In this document: piece after piece, positions 1 through 12,126 of the stretch
Numbering within the stretch: position 1 is the first letter of the stretch
Layout: each line of letters opens with the position of its first letter
Assembly (NCBI GenBank): GCA_905221605.1
Contig: CAJNDS010000596.1
Coordinates: 1-64,000, forward strand
From: Symbiodinium natans
Taxonomy: Eukaryota; Sar; Dinophyceae; Suessiales; Symbiodiniaceae
Direction of reading: 5' to 3'
DNA length: 64,000 nt
Notes under the pieces: model-generated
What the model saw: only the letters and a program-made list of their open reading frames with translations
Told to the model about the DNA's origin: nothing
Database searches by the model: none
Program-made: the position numbers and the translations under genes

Positions 1-2337
1 ATGAGAAATCCTTTGAATCCTGAAGATCTTCTCTTTAAAGATTTTTTCTGGATTCATTTGGCGAAGATTTTTTGGCGAAGAATCTAATCATCCATTTGCT
101 TCCTGCCAAATTAAATATGATTGAGGATCTCCTAAAGAGAACTATTCTAAAAAAAATTTCTTTTCAGAGATTTCTTCTAGAATCATTGGACGAAGATTTT
201 TTGACGAAGAATCTAATCATTCATTTCATTTCTGACAAGCCAAATATGATTGGAAATTTCCTAATGAGAAATCCTCTAAATCCTGAAGACCTTCCTTTTA
301 AAGATTTTTTCTGGATTCATTTGGCGAAGATTTTTTGATGAAGAATCTAATCATCCTTTTCTTTCCTGCCAAATTAAATATGATTGAGGATCTCCTAAAG
401 AGAATTATTCTAAAATAATCTTCTTTTCAGAGATTTCTTCTGGTGATTGGTAATTTGCTAATGAGAAATCCTTTGAATCCTGAAGATCTTCTCTTTAAAG
501 ATTTTTTCTGGATTCATTTGGCGAAGATTTTTTGGCGAAGAATCTAATCATCCATTTGCTTCCTGCCAAATTAAATATGATTGAGGATCTCCTAAAGAGA
601 ACTATTCTAAAAAAAATTTCTTTTCAGAGATTTCTTCTAGAATCATTGGACGAAGATTTTTTGACGAAGAATCTAATCATTCATTGCATTTCTGACAAGC
701 CAAATATGATTGGAAATTTACTAATGAGAAATCCTCTGAATCGTGAAGACTTTCCTTTTGAAGATTATTTCTGGATTCATTTGTCGAAGATTTTTTGATG
801 AAGAATCTAATCATCCTTTTCTTTCCTGCCAAATCAAATATGATTGAGGATCTCCTAAAGAGAAATATTCTAAAATAATCTTCTTTTCAGATATTTCTTC
901 TGGAATCATTGGACGAAAGATCGTTTGGCGAAGAATCTAATCATTCATTTCATTTCTGGAAAGTCAAATATGATTGGAAATTTCCTAATAAGAAATCCTC
1001 TGAATCCTGAAGACCTTCCTTTTGAAGATTTTTTCTTCATTCATTTGGCGAAATTTTTTTGGCGAAGAATCTAATCATCCATTTCTTTCCTGCCAAATCA
1101 AATATGATTGAGGATCTCCTAAAGAGAAATATTTTAAAATAATCTTCTTTTCAGAGATTTCTTCTGGAATCATTGGAGAAGATTGTTTGACGAAGAATCT
1201 AATCATTCATTTCATTTCTGGCAGGCTAAATATGATTGGAAATTTCCTAATGAGAAATTCTCTGAATCGTGAAGACCTTCCTTTTGAAGATTTTTTCTGG
1301 ATTCATTTGGCGAAGATTTTTTGGCGAAGAATCTAATCATCCATTTGCTTCCTGCCAAATTAAATATGATTGAGGATCTCCTAAAGAGAACTATTCTAAA
1401 AAAAATTTCTTTTCAGAGATTTCTTCTAGAATCATTGGACGAAGATTTTTTGACGAAGAATCTAATCATTCATTTCATTTCTGACAAGCCAAATATGATT
1501 GGAAATTTCCTAGGCAGAAATCCTCTGAATCTTGAAGATCTTCTCTTTAAAGATTTTTTCTGGATTCATTTGGCGAAGATTTTTTGATGAAGAATCTAAT
1601 TATCCATTCTCTTCCTGCCAAATCAAATATGATTGAGGATCTCCTAAAGAGAAATATTCTAAAATAATCTTCTTTTCAGATATTTCTTCTGGAATCATTG
1701 GACGAAAGATCGTTTGGCGAAGAATCTAATCATTCATTTCATTTCTGGAAAGAGAAATATGATTGGAAATTTCCTAATAAGAAATCCTCTGAATCCTGAA
1801 GATCTTCCTTGATATTTTCTTCATTCATTTGGCGAAGATTTTTTGGCGAAGAATGAAATCATCCATTTCTTTCCTGCCAAATCAAATATGATTGAGGATC
1901 TCCTAAAGAGAAATATTCTAAAATAATCTTCTTTTCAGAGATTTCTTCTGGATTCATTGGACGAAGATCGTTTGATGAAGAATCTAATCATTCATTTCAT
2001 TTCTGGCAAATCAAATATGATTGGAACTTTGCTAATGAGAAATCCTCTGAATCGTGAAGACTTTCCTTTTGAAGATTATTTCTGGATTCATTTGGCGAAG
2101 ATTTTTTGATGAAGAATCTAATCATCCTTTTCTTTCCTGCCAAATCAAATATGATTGAGGATCTCCTAAAGAGAAAGATTCTAAAATATTCTTCTTTTCA
2201 AAGATTTCTTCTGGAATCATGACACAAAGATTTTTTGACGAAGAATCTAATCATTCATTTCATTTCTGAAATCTAAATATGATTGAAATTTCCTAATGAG
2301 AAATCCTCTGAATCCTGAAGACCTTCTTTTTAAAGAT
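1..2337. repeat. AT-rich dimeric satellite, 263-bp unit
   Basis: The word AATCTAATCAT or a close variant recurs at 81, 210, 344, 541, 670, 804, 934, 1068, 1196, 1330, 1459, 1593, 1723, 1852, 1981, 2115 and 2244. The spacing mostly alternates between about 129 and 134 bases, so the unit is a dimer of two diverged ~131-bp monomers. One unit (344 to 541) is long by about 65 bases. The array starts before the window and breaks off at about 2337 in unrelated AT-rich DNA. Three near-identical 88-codon open frames (72-338, 532-798, 1321-1587) begin with TTG, not ATG, and are by-products of the repeat rather than genes. Confidence 0.95.
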
Positions 2338-3300
2338 TGTGTCAAGACCCATAAGACCCATAGAATTCGTAGAATTCATAAATTCCTTAGGACCCCTAAA
2401 ATCCCTAAAGCCCTCCAAAATTCTCAAGATCGTAAGTACAAACCCTCATGTTAACTTAAACTCATATCTGAAAATCATTATTCCATTGAAAAATATTTAT
2501 ATTAATAATATTTAATTCATTAATCGATACCTAAATTATTTTCTAGCAAAAATATATCCAAATCAACGATCTCGAAGATTAATATATTCATATATTTTTT
2601 TTGATTCTTGAAATTCCGATAGAATGTTGAATAGTAAAAAAGATTAGTACGAGATTAATAATTAAATGAAAAAAATATCAAAATCAAATTCCTTTCTATA
2701 TATATCGATTATTACCAAGAATAAATAATTTCAATGACAAAACGATATAATATCAAATTTTCAATGGAATTCCATATTTATGAAATCGTATTGAAGAATT
2801 TGTTATAAAATAATCTTAGCATTCGATATGAATAATTACTAAATAATCGGACCATAATTAGAAATGATTCCTTTCCCGATTAAAGACCTCTTATTCCAAA
2901 ATACTATAATCGAATTTCTGAATTCCTAATGATTCCCAGCGACGTCCTGCCGATATTATTAACTATAATTCTCCCCTTCCAGCCGTCCCAATTCATGGTT
3001 CCCATATCTGATAATTGATTAGGTTGTGATATCGTCTTTCCAATAAATAAAATTTTCCAATATTGATGAAGAAATATTTGGTGCGAAACGATACGTTAAT
3101 ATAAATATACATATATATTCTCTATCTATATGTCCCATATCTCCGGAAATAGAAATCCCAATGCAATCAAACCTTCAACGAAATCAGTTTGCGAATATTT
3201 GTACTTTCTAGCACAGGTTATCATCTACGACAATGTTCAAGCCCATGTTCTTAGATAAAAATCAAGTATTTCAATCTGCGAAAGGCTCATGCACCTTCTG
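2338..3300. other. AT-rich unique DNA, no gene seen
   Basis: A very AT-rich stretch with no long open frame and no tandem repeat. The first 100 bases hold loose CCCTAAA-like words. I see nothing else in it. Confidence 0.6.
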
Positions 3301-4071
3301 ATGGGGCAGCTACGTCTATACAAAAGTGTGCTATGAGACGCCTTGTGCGTCCAGATCTGGTGACAGAGCCACGATTGCAGCAAGATTGGGTTGTAGGAAG
3401 CTACTCCATACGTCAGGCTGGCTGCCCTCTTTCAAGCCATGCTTCGGCCCTTTCGCAGGGGCCCCAAGATTTGCCCGTGCCCGCAAGGACAAATGCGATT
3501 TTTTATACTAAGAACGAGTTTTGGGTACCCCCAGAAGGGCCAGGAAAGCCCTCAGGAAACCCCCAAGAAGCCCCAAGAGCCACCAAAAAGGCTTGAGGCC
3601 CTTAAAGAAGGGGAATCCAAACACCATCGCAAAAGATTTCCCTGACCTTCAAATAAAAAAGGACCTCTACGGGTCCTGACACGCCGTAGGCCCGAAAAGG
3701 ACCGAGGTCACCCCCAATCCCAGCTTAAACCCTAACACCGCAACTTTAAAAATATAAAAGCAAGCATCGGGGCACAAGAAAATAAATTCCATAAATTCTA
3801 AATCTTAATAAGAGTATAGTCTGGGTGGCCGGGGTGGATTGACTGGCAACTCGAGCGCGCGACCCGGGGTGTTTCGCACCCGAGCGTGCGCCCTCTCCTA
3901 ACACACCCTAAACCCTAAATTTTTAGATTTAGGAGTTTGAATTCTAATAGTGAACATTCCAAAAATCATATTTGTCGTTAATATAATTTGTCCAAGCAAA
4001 TCAACCTCTACTTTTAGTAAATCTATCATACTTTTTCTGTTCATTTCATATTCTTATCTTATCATAATTAA
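3301..4071. other. GC-richer unique DNA, no gene recognised
   Basis: Base composition changes sharply from the AT-rich left flank. Overlapping short open frames at 3326-3645 lie in several phases and resemble nothing I know. A CCCTAAACCCTAAA-like run lies near 3904-3918. Confidence 0.4.
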
Positions 4072-4114
4072 TACTAGAGGGGGTCCGTCGATTCCATCGA
4101 CGACATATTCGTCT
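4072..4114. repeat. Hairpin-bearing dispersed repeat, copy 1
   Basis: Starts with TACTAGAGGGG and contains CGTCGAT-TCC-ATCGACG, a 7-bp perfect stem around a three-base loop at 4086-4102, followed by a CATATTCGTCT tail. A second copy lies at 4452-4494. Confidence 0.7.
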
Positions 4115-4835
4115 ATTGAATGGAAGAAGACGTACGCCAAAGCTTTGAAGAAATACGAAAGAAGAAATATCACAGTGGACCTCCGGGGCAGGTCATTACG
4201 TAGTGCAAAATCCATCTTGTAAAGAATTCATGTGGAATATCATATCACTTGCATGTTTTTGATGGCCAACATACCTGAAGGATTCGGGGAAAGATCCACT
4301 TAATTTCGGGATCCCTTCATAGAATTCTGAGAGCCTGACGCGCGAGCGTCAATAAGAACTCGAACGAATGATGAAATGTGAAACTTAAGATTTAGGATCT
4401 GGTTGCCTGAAGGGACAAAATATCCAAATTCGAATCCGGAAATTTTTTCTATACTAGAGGGGACCCGTCGATTCCATCGACGGCATATACGTCTGCCAAT
4501 CTCTAAAAGAAGCTAGGGAATATCGAGAAAAACACGGACGGAAAATACGGACCAAAGATCAGAGTAAATAGAAAAGAATTAAACCTCCCACCCTAAAAAA
4601 AATATGAATAACTCCCAGATAATTGGTGGCAAGACTTTGACGGATTAGGGGAGGACTCGTAAAATTATCTAGATACCAAGACGTTATGGGAGCCGTACCA
4701 ACCCGAGACATGCATCTATAAGCGGGATTTGTAACGCTAGAGAAGCTAGAATAGATCTAAAAAATGGGAAAGGGTGGACTCACAATGCAATAGAACCATA
4801 TTTTGGCCGAGAAGTAAAAACAAACGAATCTAAAT
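4115..4835. other. Unique DNA around hairpin copy 2
   Basis: No open frame I can support. It contains the second hairpin repeat (4452-4494) and is otherwise plain AT-rich sequence leading into the minisatellite. Confidence 0.5.
4452..4494. repeat. Hairpin-bearing dispersed repeat, copy 2
   Basis: Near-identical to 4072-4114. Here the stem is 8 bp (CCGTCGAT paired with ATCGACGG at 4465-4483). The extra closing pair compared with copy 1 suggests that the stem, not only the sequence, may matter. Confidence 0.7.
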
Positions 4836-5805
4836 CTAGACAACACCATAACAACCCAAAACCACCAAAGCAGACCAAACGAACAACGCCATAATAATCC
4901 AAAACCGATCAAACAGACAACACCGTGACAACCCAAAACCACCCAAACGGACAATACCGTGACAACGAACATCCGACCAAACAGACAACACCATGACAAC
5001 CCAAAACAAACAGACAACACCATGACGGCCCAAAACCGGTGACAACCCAAAACCGCCCAAACAGACAACACCGTGACAACCCAAAACCGACCAAGCGGAC
5101 ATTACCATGACAACCCAAAACCACCCAAGCGGACCAAACGGACAATACCACAACAAACCAAAACCATGACAACCCAAAACCACCAAACCAAACCAAGCGG
5201 ACAACACCATAACAACCCAAAACCGACCAAGCAGACAACACCATGACAACCCAAAACCACCCAAGCGGACAACACCGTGACAACGAACATCCGACCAAAC
5301 AGACAACACCGTGACAACCCAAAACAAACAGACAACACCATGACGGCCCAAAACCGACCAAGCGGACAGCACCGTGACAACCCAAAACAACACCGCGACA
5401 GCCCAAAACCGCCCAAACGGACAACACCGTGACAGCCCAAAACCGACCAAGCGGACCACACCGTGACAGCCCAAAACCGCCCAAGCGGACAACACCATGA
5501 CAGCCGAAAACCGACCAAGCGGACAGCACCGTGACAGCCCAAAACCGCCCAAGCGGACCAAGCGGACAACACCGTGACAGCCCAAAACCGACCAAGCGGA
5601 CAGCACCGTGACAGCCCAAAACCACCCAAGCGGACAACACCGTGACAGCCCAAAACCGACCAAGCGGACAACACCGTGACAGCCCAAAACCGCCCAAGCG
5701 GACCAAGCGGACAACGCCGTGACAGCCCAAAACCGACCAAGCGGACAACACCGTGACAGCCCAAAACCACCCAAGCGGACCAAGCGGACAACGCCGTGAC
5801 AGCCC
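4836..5805. repeat. 34-bp minisatellite
   Basis: Tandem units of the form CCGACCAAGCGGACAACACC followed by GTGACAGCCCAAAA, about 34 bases each, with internal duplication of CCAAGCGGA in some units. The left third is more diverged (GTGACAACCCAAAACCACC). Because 34 is not a multiple of three and the unit lacks stops on the minus strand, three long overlapping minus-strand frames stay open. Those frames are artefacts. Confidence 0.93.
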
Positions 5806-5809
5806 AAGG

Positions 5810-5988
5810 AAAGCCTAAACCTCAATCCGGGTGATTCCTAAAATTCCGGGAATTTTCAGATCCGGGTGATTCCCAAAATTCCCAAGACTTTTAGACAATA
5901 AACGTTAAAATTCCCGGAATTTTCAGGATCCCCCTGCAAGGCCCTCACAAGCAGCCAAATCGACCGGAAGAGGAGGTGGGGCATCCGA
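5810..5988. repeat. Dispersed repeat A, partial copy
   Basis: Shares with 6290-6660 and 7985-8355 the blocks CTCAATCCGG, AAAATTCCGGGAATTTTCAG, GGATCCCCCTGCAAGGCCCT and AGAGGAGG-GGGGCATCCGA. It lacks the left third of the full-length copies. Confidence 0.85.
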
Positions 5989-6289
5989 AGGCATCCCAGA
6001 CTCGGAAGGATGACATGAAGACCTGCAAGCATTGCAGCTTTGTCGCGACTAACTCGAGCAACATGTAGCATCAGCGAAAAGAAACTCGACAACTTGGGCG
6101 GAAGGCCCACAGCACACAGCCGCTGGCGAAGAACTACAGCACCGCTGCACAAGCGCGAAAGGTCAGATGGTCTCTGCAGTAATCTTAGTCGTGGCCAGCA
6201 TGCTGCCAGGTGGAAGTGAGCGTGCGAATATGTTAAGTCTGCCCCTGCGGATGTGTGATCATGAAGCTGACCCCACTTGCGCAGCTTGA
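5989..6289. other. Unique DNA, no gene recognised
   Basis: A minus-strand open frame at 5856-6152 overlaps the repeat and has no recognisable motif. I see nothing else. Confidence 0.35.
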
Positions 6290-6660
6290 GCAGCTGGCGG
6301 GCGGCTTGAGCAGCTGGCGGGCGGCGACCGTCAGCTCAGCTTCCCTGTAGCAGCTCAACTTCCCTGTAGCAAGAGCTCTCTTGCAGACCTTCTCTGTTGC
6401 GTTGCAACCTTAAAATCCAACCCGGCAAGCCCAAACCTCAATCCGGACAATTCCTAAAATTCCGGGAATTTTCAGCTCCGGGGAATTCCCAAAATTCCCA
6501 GGGTTTTTAGATAAAAAGCGTTAAAACTCCCGGAATTTTCAGGATCCCCCTGCAAGGCCCTCGCAAGCAGCCAAATGGACCGGAAGAGGAGGCGGGGCAT
6601 CCGACAGGGCGGCCGCAGAACGAAAATAGGGGTCGAGCCCGTAGCCTTTTATAGAGATAT
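6290..6660. repeat. Dispersed repeat A, full copy
   Basis: About 370 bases closely matching 7985-8355: a GAGCAGCTGGCGGGCGGCGA start, AATCCAACCCGGCAAGCCC, the near-palindromic AAAATTCCGGGAATTTT block, AGAGGAGGCGGGGCATCCGA, and a GTCGAGCCCGTAGCCTTTTA end. A 20-base word (GGCTTGAGCAGCTGGCGGGC) is duplicated in tandem at its left edge. No coding capacity or RNA polymerase III promoter box was recognised. Confidence 0.9.
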
Positions 6661-7142
6661 ATGAAATTCATCATCCAAGAATTATGTGTGCCTAAACAAA
6701 TGAAAAGAAATCCTCATCCAAGAGAGCAAAATGAGTTTCGAATTCTCCAAGATGCCTCGACGTGCTTAAAAATCCATCATCATTCCCAATTACAAATCAT
6801 CCCATAAAAACGAAAAAGAAAAAGAAGAATCGAAGATTCCTAAATATAAAGAAACAAAAATGAGATGAATCACCGATTCAAAAACTATTCTGATGAGACG
6901 AAATATAATTTCAATCTCCCCCAATAATATCCATCGTATTCAAGAAACAGATTCGATCCATGATCCTGCGCGAGAGACATCCTACAAAGAATTCGAATGA
7001 AAAGAAAATTCATAAACCATTCTTATAGATCCAAGAAGGTTGCGATGATATTAAGATATTGGATTTCGATAGTCCTATGGCATCCCCTCTATGAATCGAA
7101 ATTCAAATGATCCAATCATTCCTGAAAATAAGATCCCAAACC
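6661..7142. other. AT-rich unique DNA, no gene seen
   Basis: AT-rich sequence between a repeat A copy and the ACC minisatellite, without a supported open frame. Confidence 0.5.
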
Positions 7143-7690
7143 ACGGACCGCCACCACGAGACCACCACCACGAGACCACCACCACAAGACCACCACCACG
7201 AGACCACCACCACAAGACCACCACCACGAGACCACCACCACGACCACCAACACAACCACCCGCACGGACCCCCGCCAACCACCACCACGGACCAACCACC
7301 ACGGACCACCACCACGGGACCACCACCACGGGACCACCACCACGAGACAAGCACAGGACCACCACCACGGAACCACCACCACGAGACCACCACCGCGGAC
7401 CACCGCCACGGACCACCGCCACCCGGCCACCACCATGGGACCACCACCACGGGACCACCACCACGGGACCACCACGACGGCCACCAGGGACCACCACCAC
7501 CACCACCACCACCACCACCACCACCACCACCACCACCACCACGGACACCACCACGGACACCGCCACCACCACGACAGACCACCACTACCAAAGGAGCACC
7601 ACCACCACGGGACAACCACCACGCTGTGGGACCACCACGACGAACACCACGGGACCACGGACCACCACCACGGGACCACCACCACGGGCA
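7143..7690. repeat. ACC-rich minisatellite
   Basis: Variants of GGGACCACCACCAC repeat for about 550 bases, with a pure CCA run at about 7491-7541. All long overlapping open frames on both strands here (Thr/His/Pro-rich on plus, Val/Gly/Trp-rich on minus) are translations of this repeat. Confidence 0.95.
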
Positions 7691-7984
7691 TTCGGGAAAA
7701 CCCCCCAAAACCCCAGCCTTGCAGCCCCAACCCCTCCTCACCCCAAAACCACCCACCCCCGACCACACCCGACAGAACCCAAACCATTACAGCAAAAGCA
7801 AAAAACAAAACCCCCCAAAACACGACAAAACTCCGGACACAAACCCTATACAATTTCTATTAAACCCCAAAACCCTACACCGTAAAGCGTAAAACCCTGA
7901 ACCCGGGGGATCCCGAAAATTCCCGGAATTTTGAATTCCTAGGGTTTTTCGAGAGCTGTTGCTGATATGTGATGGTGAGGCCGA
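7691..7984. repeat. A/C-rich flank with repeat A fragment
   Basis: C- and A-rich sequence with loose CCCCAAAACC words. About 7896-7945 carries a short fragment of repeat A (GAAAATTCCCGGAATTTTGA). Confidence 0.6.
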
Positions 7985-8355
7985 ACCCCCTTGAACAGCT
8001 GGCGGGCGGCGACCGTCATCGGAACTACCCCGGACCAAGAGATTTCCTTGAAGATTTCCTTGAAGGTGAAGGGGCACCCACGTCATCACTGTTGCGCTGG
8101 AACCTTAAATCCAACCCGGCAAGCCCAAACCTCAATCCGGACAATTCCTAAAATTCCGGGAATTTTCAGCTCCGGGTGATTCCCAAAATTCCCAGGATTT
8201 TTAGACCAAAAGTGTTAAACTTCCCGGAATTTTCAGGATCCCCCTGCCAGGCCCTCACAAGCAGCCAAATGGACCGGAAGAGGAGGCGGGGCATCCGACA
8301 GGGCGGCCGCAGAGCGAAAATAGGGGTCGAGCCCGTAGCCTTTTATGGGGATATT
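7985..8355. repeat. Dispersed repeat A, full copy 2
   Basis: Second near-full copy of the repeat at 6290-6660. The two differ mainly in the segment between the GCGGGCGGCGACCGTCA start and AATCCAACCCGGCAAGCCC. Both end with GTAGCCTTTTA and then AT-rich DNA. Confidence 0.9.
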
Positions 8356-9204
8356 TATGGGGATATTATTTCATAATTTTTTAAATTTTCTTCTGATGTA
8401 ATTAATCTATGCTTGAAATTATTCAAATTCTTCCAATCATAATTCCATCGAATACTTATTAATTCATCTTTAAGATTTTCTAATTCTATACTAGATTTTT
8501 AAATATTAATTCTAGGTTTCTACATTTATGTGATTTTAGATCCTCCAAATTTTGCATTTACTTCAATTTCATTAATAGGCTCGTCAGAAGAGTTAACATT
8601 ACTCCATAGCTTCCATCGAAAACTTACTGATAAATCTATTGGAGCTAAAGAAAAACTAAGAAGCATTTTATTTCTTTTTTTTAAGATCTTTCGGCTCCCC
8701 ACAAAGTCGCCTAAGTCGTCTAAGGCCTCACGCCGAGAGAACCTCTTCAAGTTGTCAAGACCAAGGCCGAAGACATGTTCTTTTGCACCTTGGACTGCTG
8801 ATCTTTCCTAGGTTCCAAAGAAAGCCCTTCATAACAATGAGGGTTTAGGGTTGAAGGTTTTGGGTTTTGAAGGTTTAGGATTTATAGTGTTCAGGGTTTA
8901 GGGTTCCCCAGCAACCCTTTGACAAAAAGGATTTAGGGCTTAGGATTTCAGATTTACGTTTTAAGCCCCTTCATAATTCGGGCACCCTTTTTCCTCAATA
9001 CTCAGCTTGGATTCGGAAACCCAAATACAAAGGGAAACATGTTTCTACTGGGGCACCCAGTTTCTATGCAGCTTCACCACCATCTCCTCGTCGTCTTGTG
9101 GGTGAACTTTAAGGGTATGCCATCCTCGTTCCTCGACTCCTTCGAAACAGCCAGACGACACCCGATCCTGGCAGGCCAAATCGGAGCAAATCCTTGCAGG
9201 ACCT
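8356..9204. other. AT-rich DNA with telomere-like words
   Basis: 8356-8700 is AT-rich. Overlapping open frames at 8526-8811 on both strands have no recognisable motif. 8822-8945 is packed with GGGTTTAGGG-like words. No gene is supported. Confidence 0.5.
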
Positions 9205-10003
9205 GTTGTTTTGTGAGCAGCGCAAACTGAGCCTCTGCGACACCCCATCGTCGAATGGCTGTGGCCCAAACACACCTGTTCCCGTCTCTTGATCCTTGTC
9301 TTCGTAGTAAATGTTGATTGTGCTTGGCCTCTCCCTTTTGTCAGCCTGGTGAGCTCCTCCAGTATGATCACCTTCTCAACGGATCTATGGGCGTAGAGGA
9401 CGTGCGATGCCTTGGCATTCTGGCTGAAGGCTTCCTCCTCTGTGGTGCGGCAGTGCTGTGGAAGCGACATGAAGTCCACAAAGCACTACATGTCCAGACC
9501 GAGCCATTTAGACTCCCTCTGAAGCTGTTCTGCCAGACGTCGTGACTGGCTTCCGAAAGGGTCCGGATGTTGCGCAGCCTCCCAACAGTGAAATACGGAG
9601 ATAATGTGCATACTCTTCGATTCAGAGCCGTCAGTCTTGAGCATCTGGTACTCCTCCAAGGTTACCAAGGCAGTCTGTGATCGTCCGTTCTGGTCCGTGA
9701 AGGTCTCCTGCTCCTTGGTTCTCGGTTTCCATGCCAGGGGGAACATACTAAAGTTACTAAACACACTGATAAAGTTACTAAACACATTGATACGTGTGTA
9801 TATACAGATATGTATATGTATATATATATATATATGTATATCTATATGTATATATATACATATTTATCTTACCATTCATATAGTTTTAGAACCCTCATGG
9901 TCACTTTATATGCATGGCTTAACAGCAGCCCAGTCTCTACCTCCTGGCGCCTTGGCCAAAGCTTCCCCTTTTGCGCCAGCTTCAGCAAATACTCGGCCCG
10001 CAC
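9205..10003 (-). pseudogene. Broken gene of the dinoflagellate SLPQ/HET-like family
   Basis: Two exons fit well. 10003-9941 encodes V-R-A-E-Y-L-L-K-L-A, then GKLWPRRQE, bounded by AG|G and a GT donor. About 9713-9346 encodes ALVTLEEY, then FHCWEAAQHPDPFG, then VDFMSLPQHCRTTEEE and ASHVLYAH. This order (WPRRQE, S/FHxWE-HPDPFG, D-Y/F-MSLPQ, ERT-E-E, LYAH) matches a family I recall in dinoflagellates, distantly like HET/TIR-type folds; its function is unknown. A TAG stop sits in frame between LGLDM and CFVDFMSLPQ. Farther on, about 9330-9205 keeps INIYYEDKDQETGTG and, in another frame, RRWGVAEAQFALL, which resembles the RGWCxAE motif. One nonsense change plus one frame change suggest a pseudogene. 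Confidence 0.6.
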
Positions 10004-11180
10004 CTGCAGCTCGAGGTTCAGGGTTGGGGTGTAGGGTTTCCCAGATCCCTTCCTTAAAATCCTAAAATGCCTTAAAGATCCTTGCGGTGAACGTTCCAAA
10101 CGATCCAGCTACCGAAATAATGGGTTCTGTGCTCTATATACCCTATAATGCCCGAGTAGCCTACTATAGCCCTAAGGCAACCTTAAACCCTGTACCATAA
10201 ATCTTAACTCCTCATCCCTAAATCCTGACTTCCAAGGTACACCAACCCTAAAAACTTGGAGGCCCAGAGTATGATACGCTTTTATGCACGGATCTCTTCA
10301 GGAGCGGGTGCCCTTTTTGTCGGAATGGTCTGGTCAAAAAAACTCTGTTGTCATGGCTTCTGATTCAGGGCTTCGGGGTTTATGGGTTTAGGCGCTTTAG
10401 GGGTTCCTAAGCACGAGCTCTTTTTCCGAAAGAATCTTCCGAGGCGCGAGGCGAATGTTGGCGATGAGAAGCTCCAAGAGTTGATGGAACTTCTCCAAGC
10501 CATACCTTGGAGTAAGGCGGGTATTTAGGGCTGAGGGCGGACCCAAATGTACACCAATACTATACAGGTATTTGCGGAATATGGAAACCTAATATTGGTC
10601 CCTCTTTACGCCCTTGCGCCGCCACCTCACCCTGGGGTCTTGCCATAACTAAACACGGTGTATGTACCTCAAAAATCTCTCCCGACTGACTAAACCCGAA
10701 ACTATGAACCCTAAAACCCAAACCTAATAAAGCCCTGAACCCGATAAAGCGAGGAACTCAGTCTTCTCCGCCCCTTCCTCAGCCATGGCTCTGCACGCGG
10801 CGGTGTTCGCCCAAACAGCTGGGATTACAACCCTAAATAAATCTTAAACGCCAAGTAACCCTAACTCTAAACTGCGTTTGTATCTGGACTCTTTTGAGGG
10901 TATGTGGGGGCGGTCTAGGTACAATGCTGAATCCTTAGGGAACAAACATAGTCAACCTGTACACACAGGAGCATTTAGAGTTTAAGGTTTAGGCTTGAGG
11001 TTTTGACTGTTTGAACGTTGAGGCTGTATAGGGTTTCAGGGCTTAGTTTATATTATATTATAGGTATTTCAGAGTAAAAAGCTGTCACCTGGATTTCCCC
11101 ACCTACCCTCCATTCGGGCATGATTGAATACCATAATTATATCTCCAAGTAAGTGTACCAGGAGGGCCTTGGGACGAGTG
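10004..11180. other. Telomere-like-word-rich spacer
   Basis: Contains scattered CCTAAACCC/GGGTTTAGG words (about 10140-10260, 10380-10400, 10690-10745, 10975-11045). No gene is recognised. Confidence 0.5.
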
Positions 11181-11720
11181 CCTGATTAAGGTTGAAAGCA
11201 TGGGCCCATGCTGGGCAACGCATGCACTGCACCAGGCATACAGTGCGCCCCGCATACGGCACGCCACGCGTACTCTTCGCACACACGCACCGCGCATGCC
11301 CCACTCACTACACATACACACATCAACCACGGCATACACCACATATCAGCACGTGCACCACACACCATGCATACACCGTAAAACCCTAAACAAACCGCTA
11401 TATAGCCCCCAAACCCGCGTTCATAACGCCCACGCATACACCGTGTTGCACATACACCGCACACGCATGCACACATACGCCGCGCCACATATATACACCG
11501 CACCAGGAGGCAGCGCACCACACGTGCACTGCACTACACATTCACCATCATTCACCCCACCATGCATAGAGGCATCATGCATGCGCGCACCGCACCAGCA
11601 TGCACTGCACGGCGCAAAACACGACACCACTACGCATTCACCACACCACGCATATTATACCACACCGTGCACTCACCGCGCCGCGCATTCACCACACCAC
11701 GCGTATAAATACACAAACTG
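11181..11720. repeat. Degenerate CAC/CATACAC-rich repeat
   Basis: Loose repetition of words such as CACCGCACCACGCATACACC for about 500 bases. The His/Thr-rich plus frame and the Cys/Arg-rich minus frames are low-complexity artefacts. Confidence 0.8.
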
Positions 11721-12126
11721 TGCAAAGACATAAGAAGAGTTCTTGTGGAATCGCAGATAGATGGGCTTCATGTATGGACACGTATATGGAGGGAAGAGGA
11801 CCGTAAATACTTTGCTGTTATATTTGAGATTTTATGCGTCTGAGCGGTTTTGCATTGTTGCCAGATGATTGCCAGATCATGGTTGTACTGTATACCCTTG
11901 TCACACACAAACAGAAAATCCGACGTCCAAGTTTGGAGTCTCACTCTCATTTCCCACAGATGTCCTTTTGCAAGCAAGATTGTCAACTCGCTGCGCCATC
12001 TCCCAACGATGTATTGTTAAAGCTGGGGATTTCGCTGACAAGCCGACTAAAGCTGCAAGGCCACAAGATTTTTTCATGCTGTCTAACCGAACCTCGATGA
12101 GTGAGCCGTCTTGGTCGCCACATGTC
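11721..12126. other. Unique DNA, no gene recognised
   Basis: Overlapping short open frames on both strands without recognised motifs. Confidence 0.35.

Noticed and set aside
72-1587. Three near-identical 88-codon frames in the first 1.6 kb
   Set aside because: They start with TTG, lie in register with the 263-bp satellite and appear only where indels happen to keep the frame open.
4836-5825. Minus-strand frame of 329 codons
   Set aside because: All three frames are open because the 34-bp unit lacks stops; the protein is a repeat of VLGCHGVVRL-type words.
7075-7892. Pro/Thr/His-rich or Val/Gly/Trp-rich frames on both strands
   Set aside because: Translations of an ACC-rich minisatellite.
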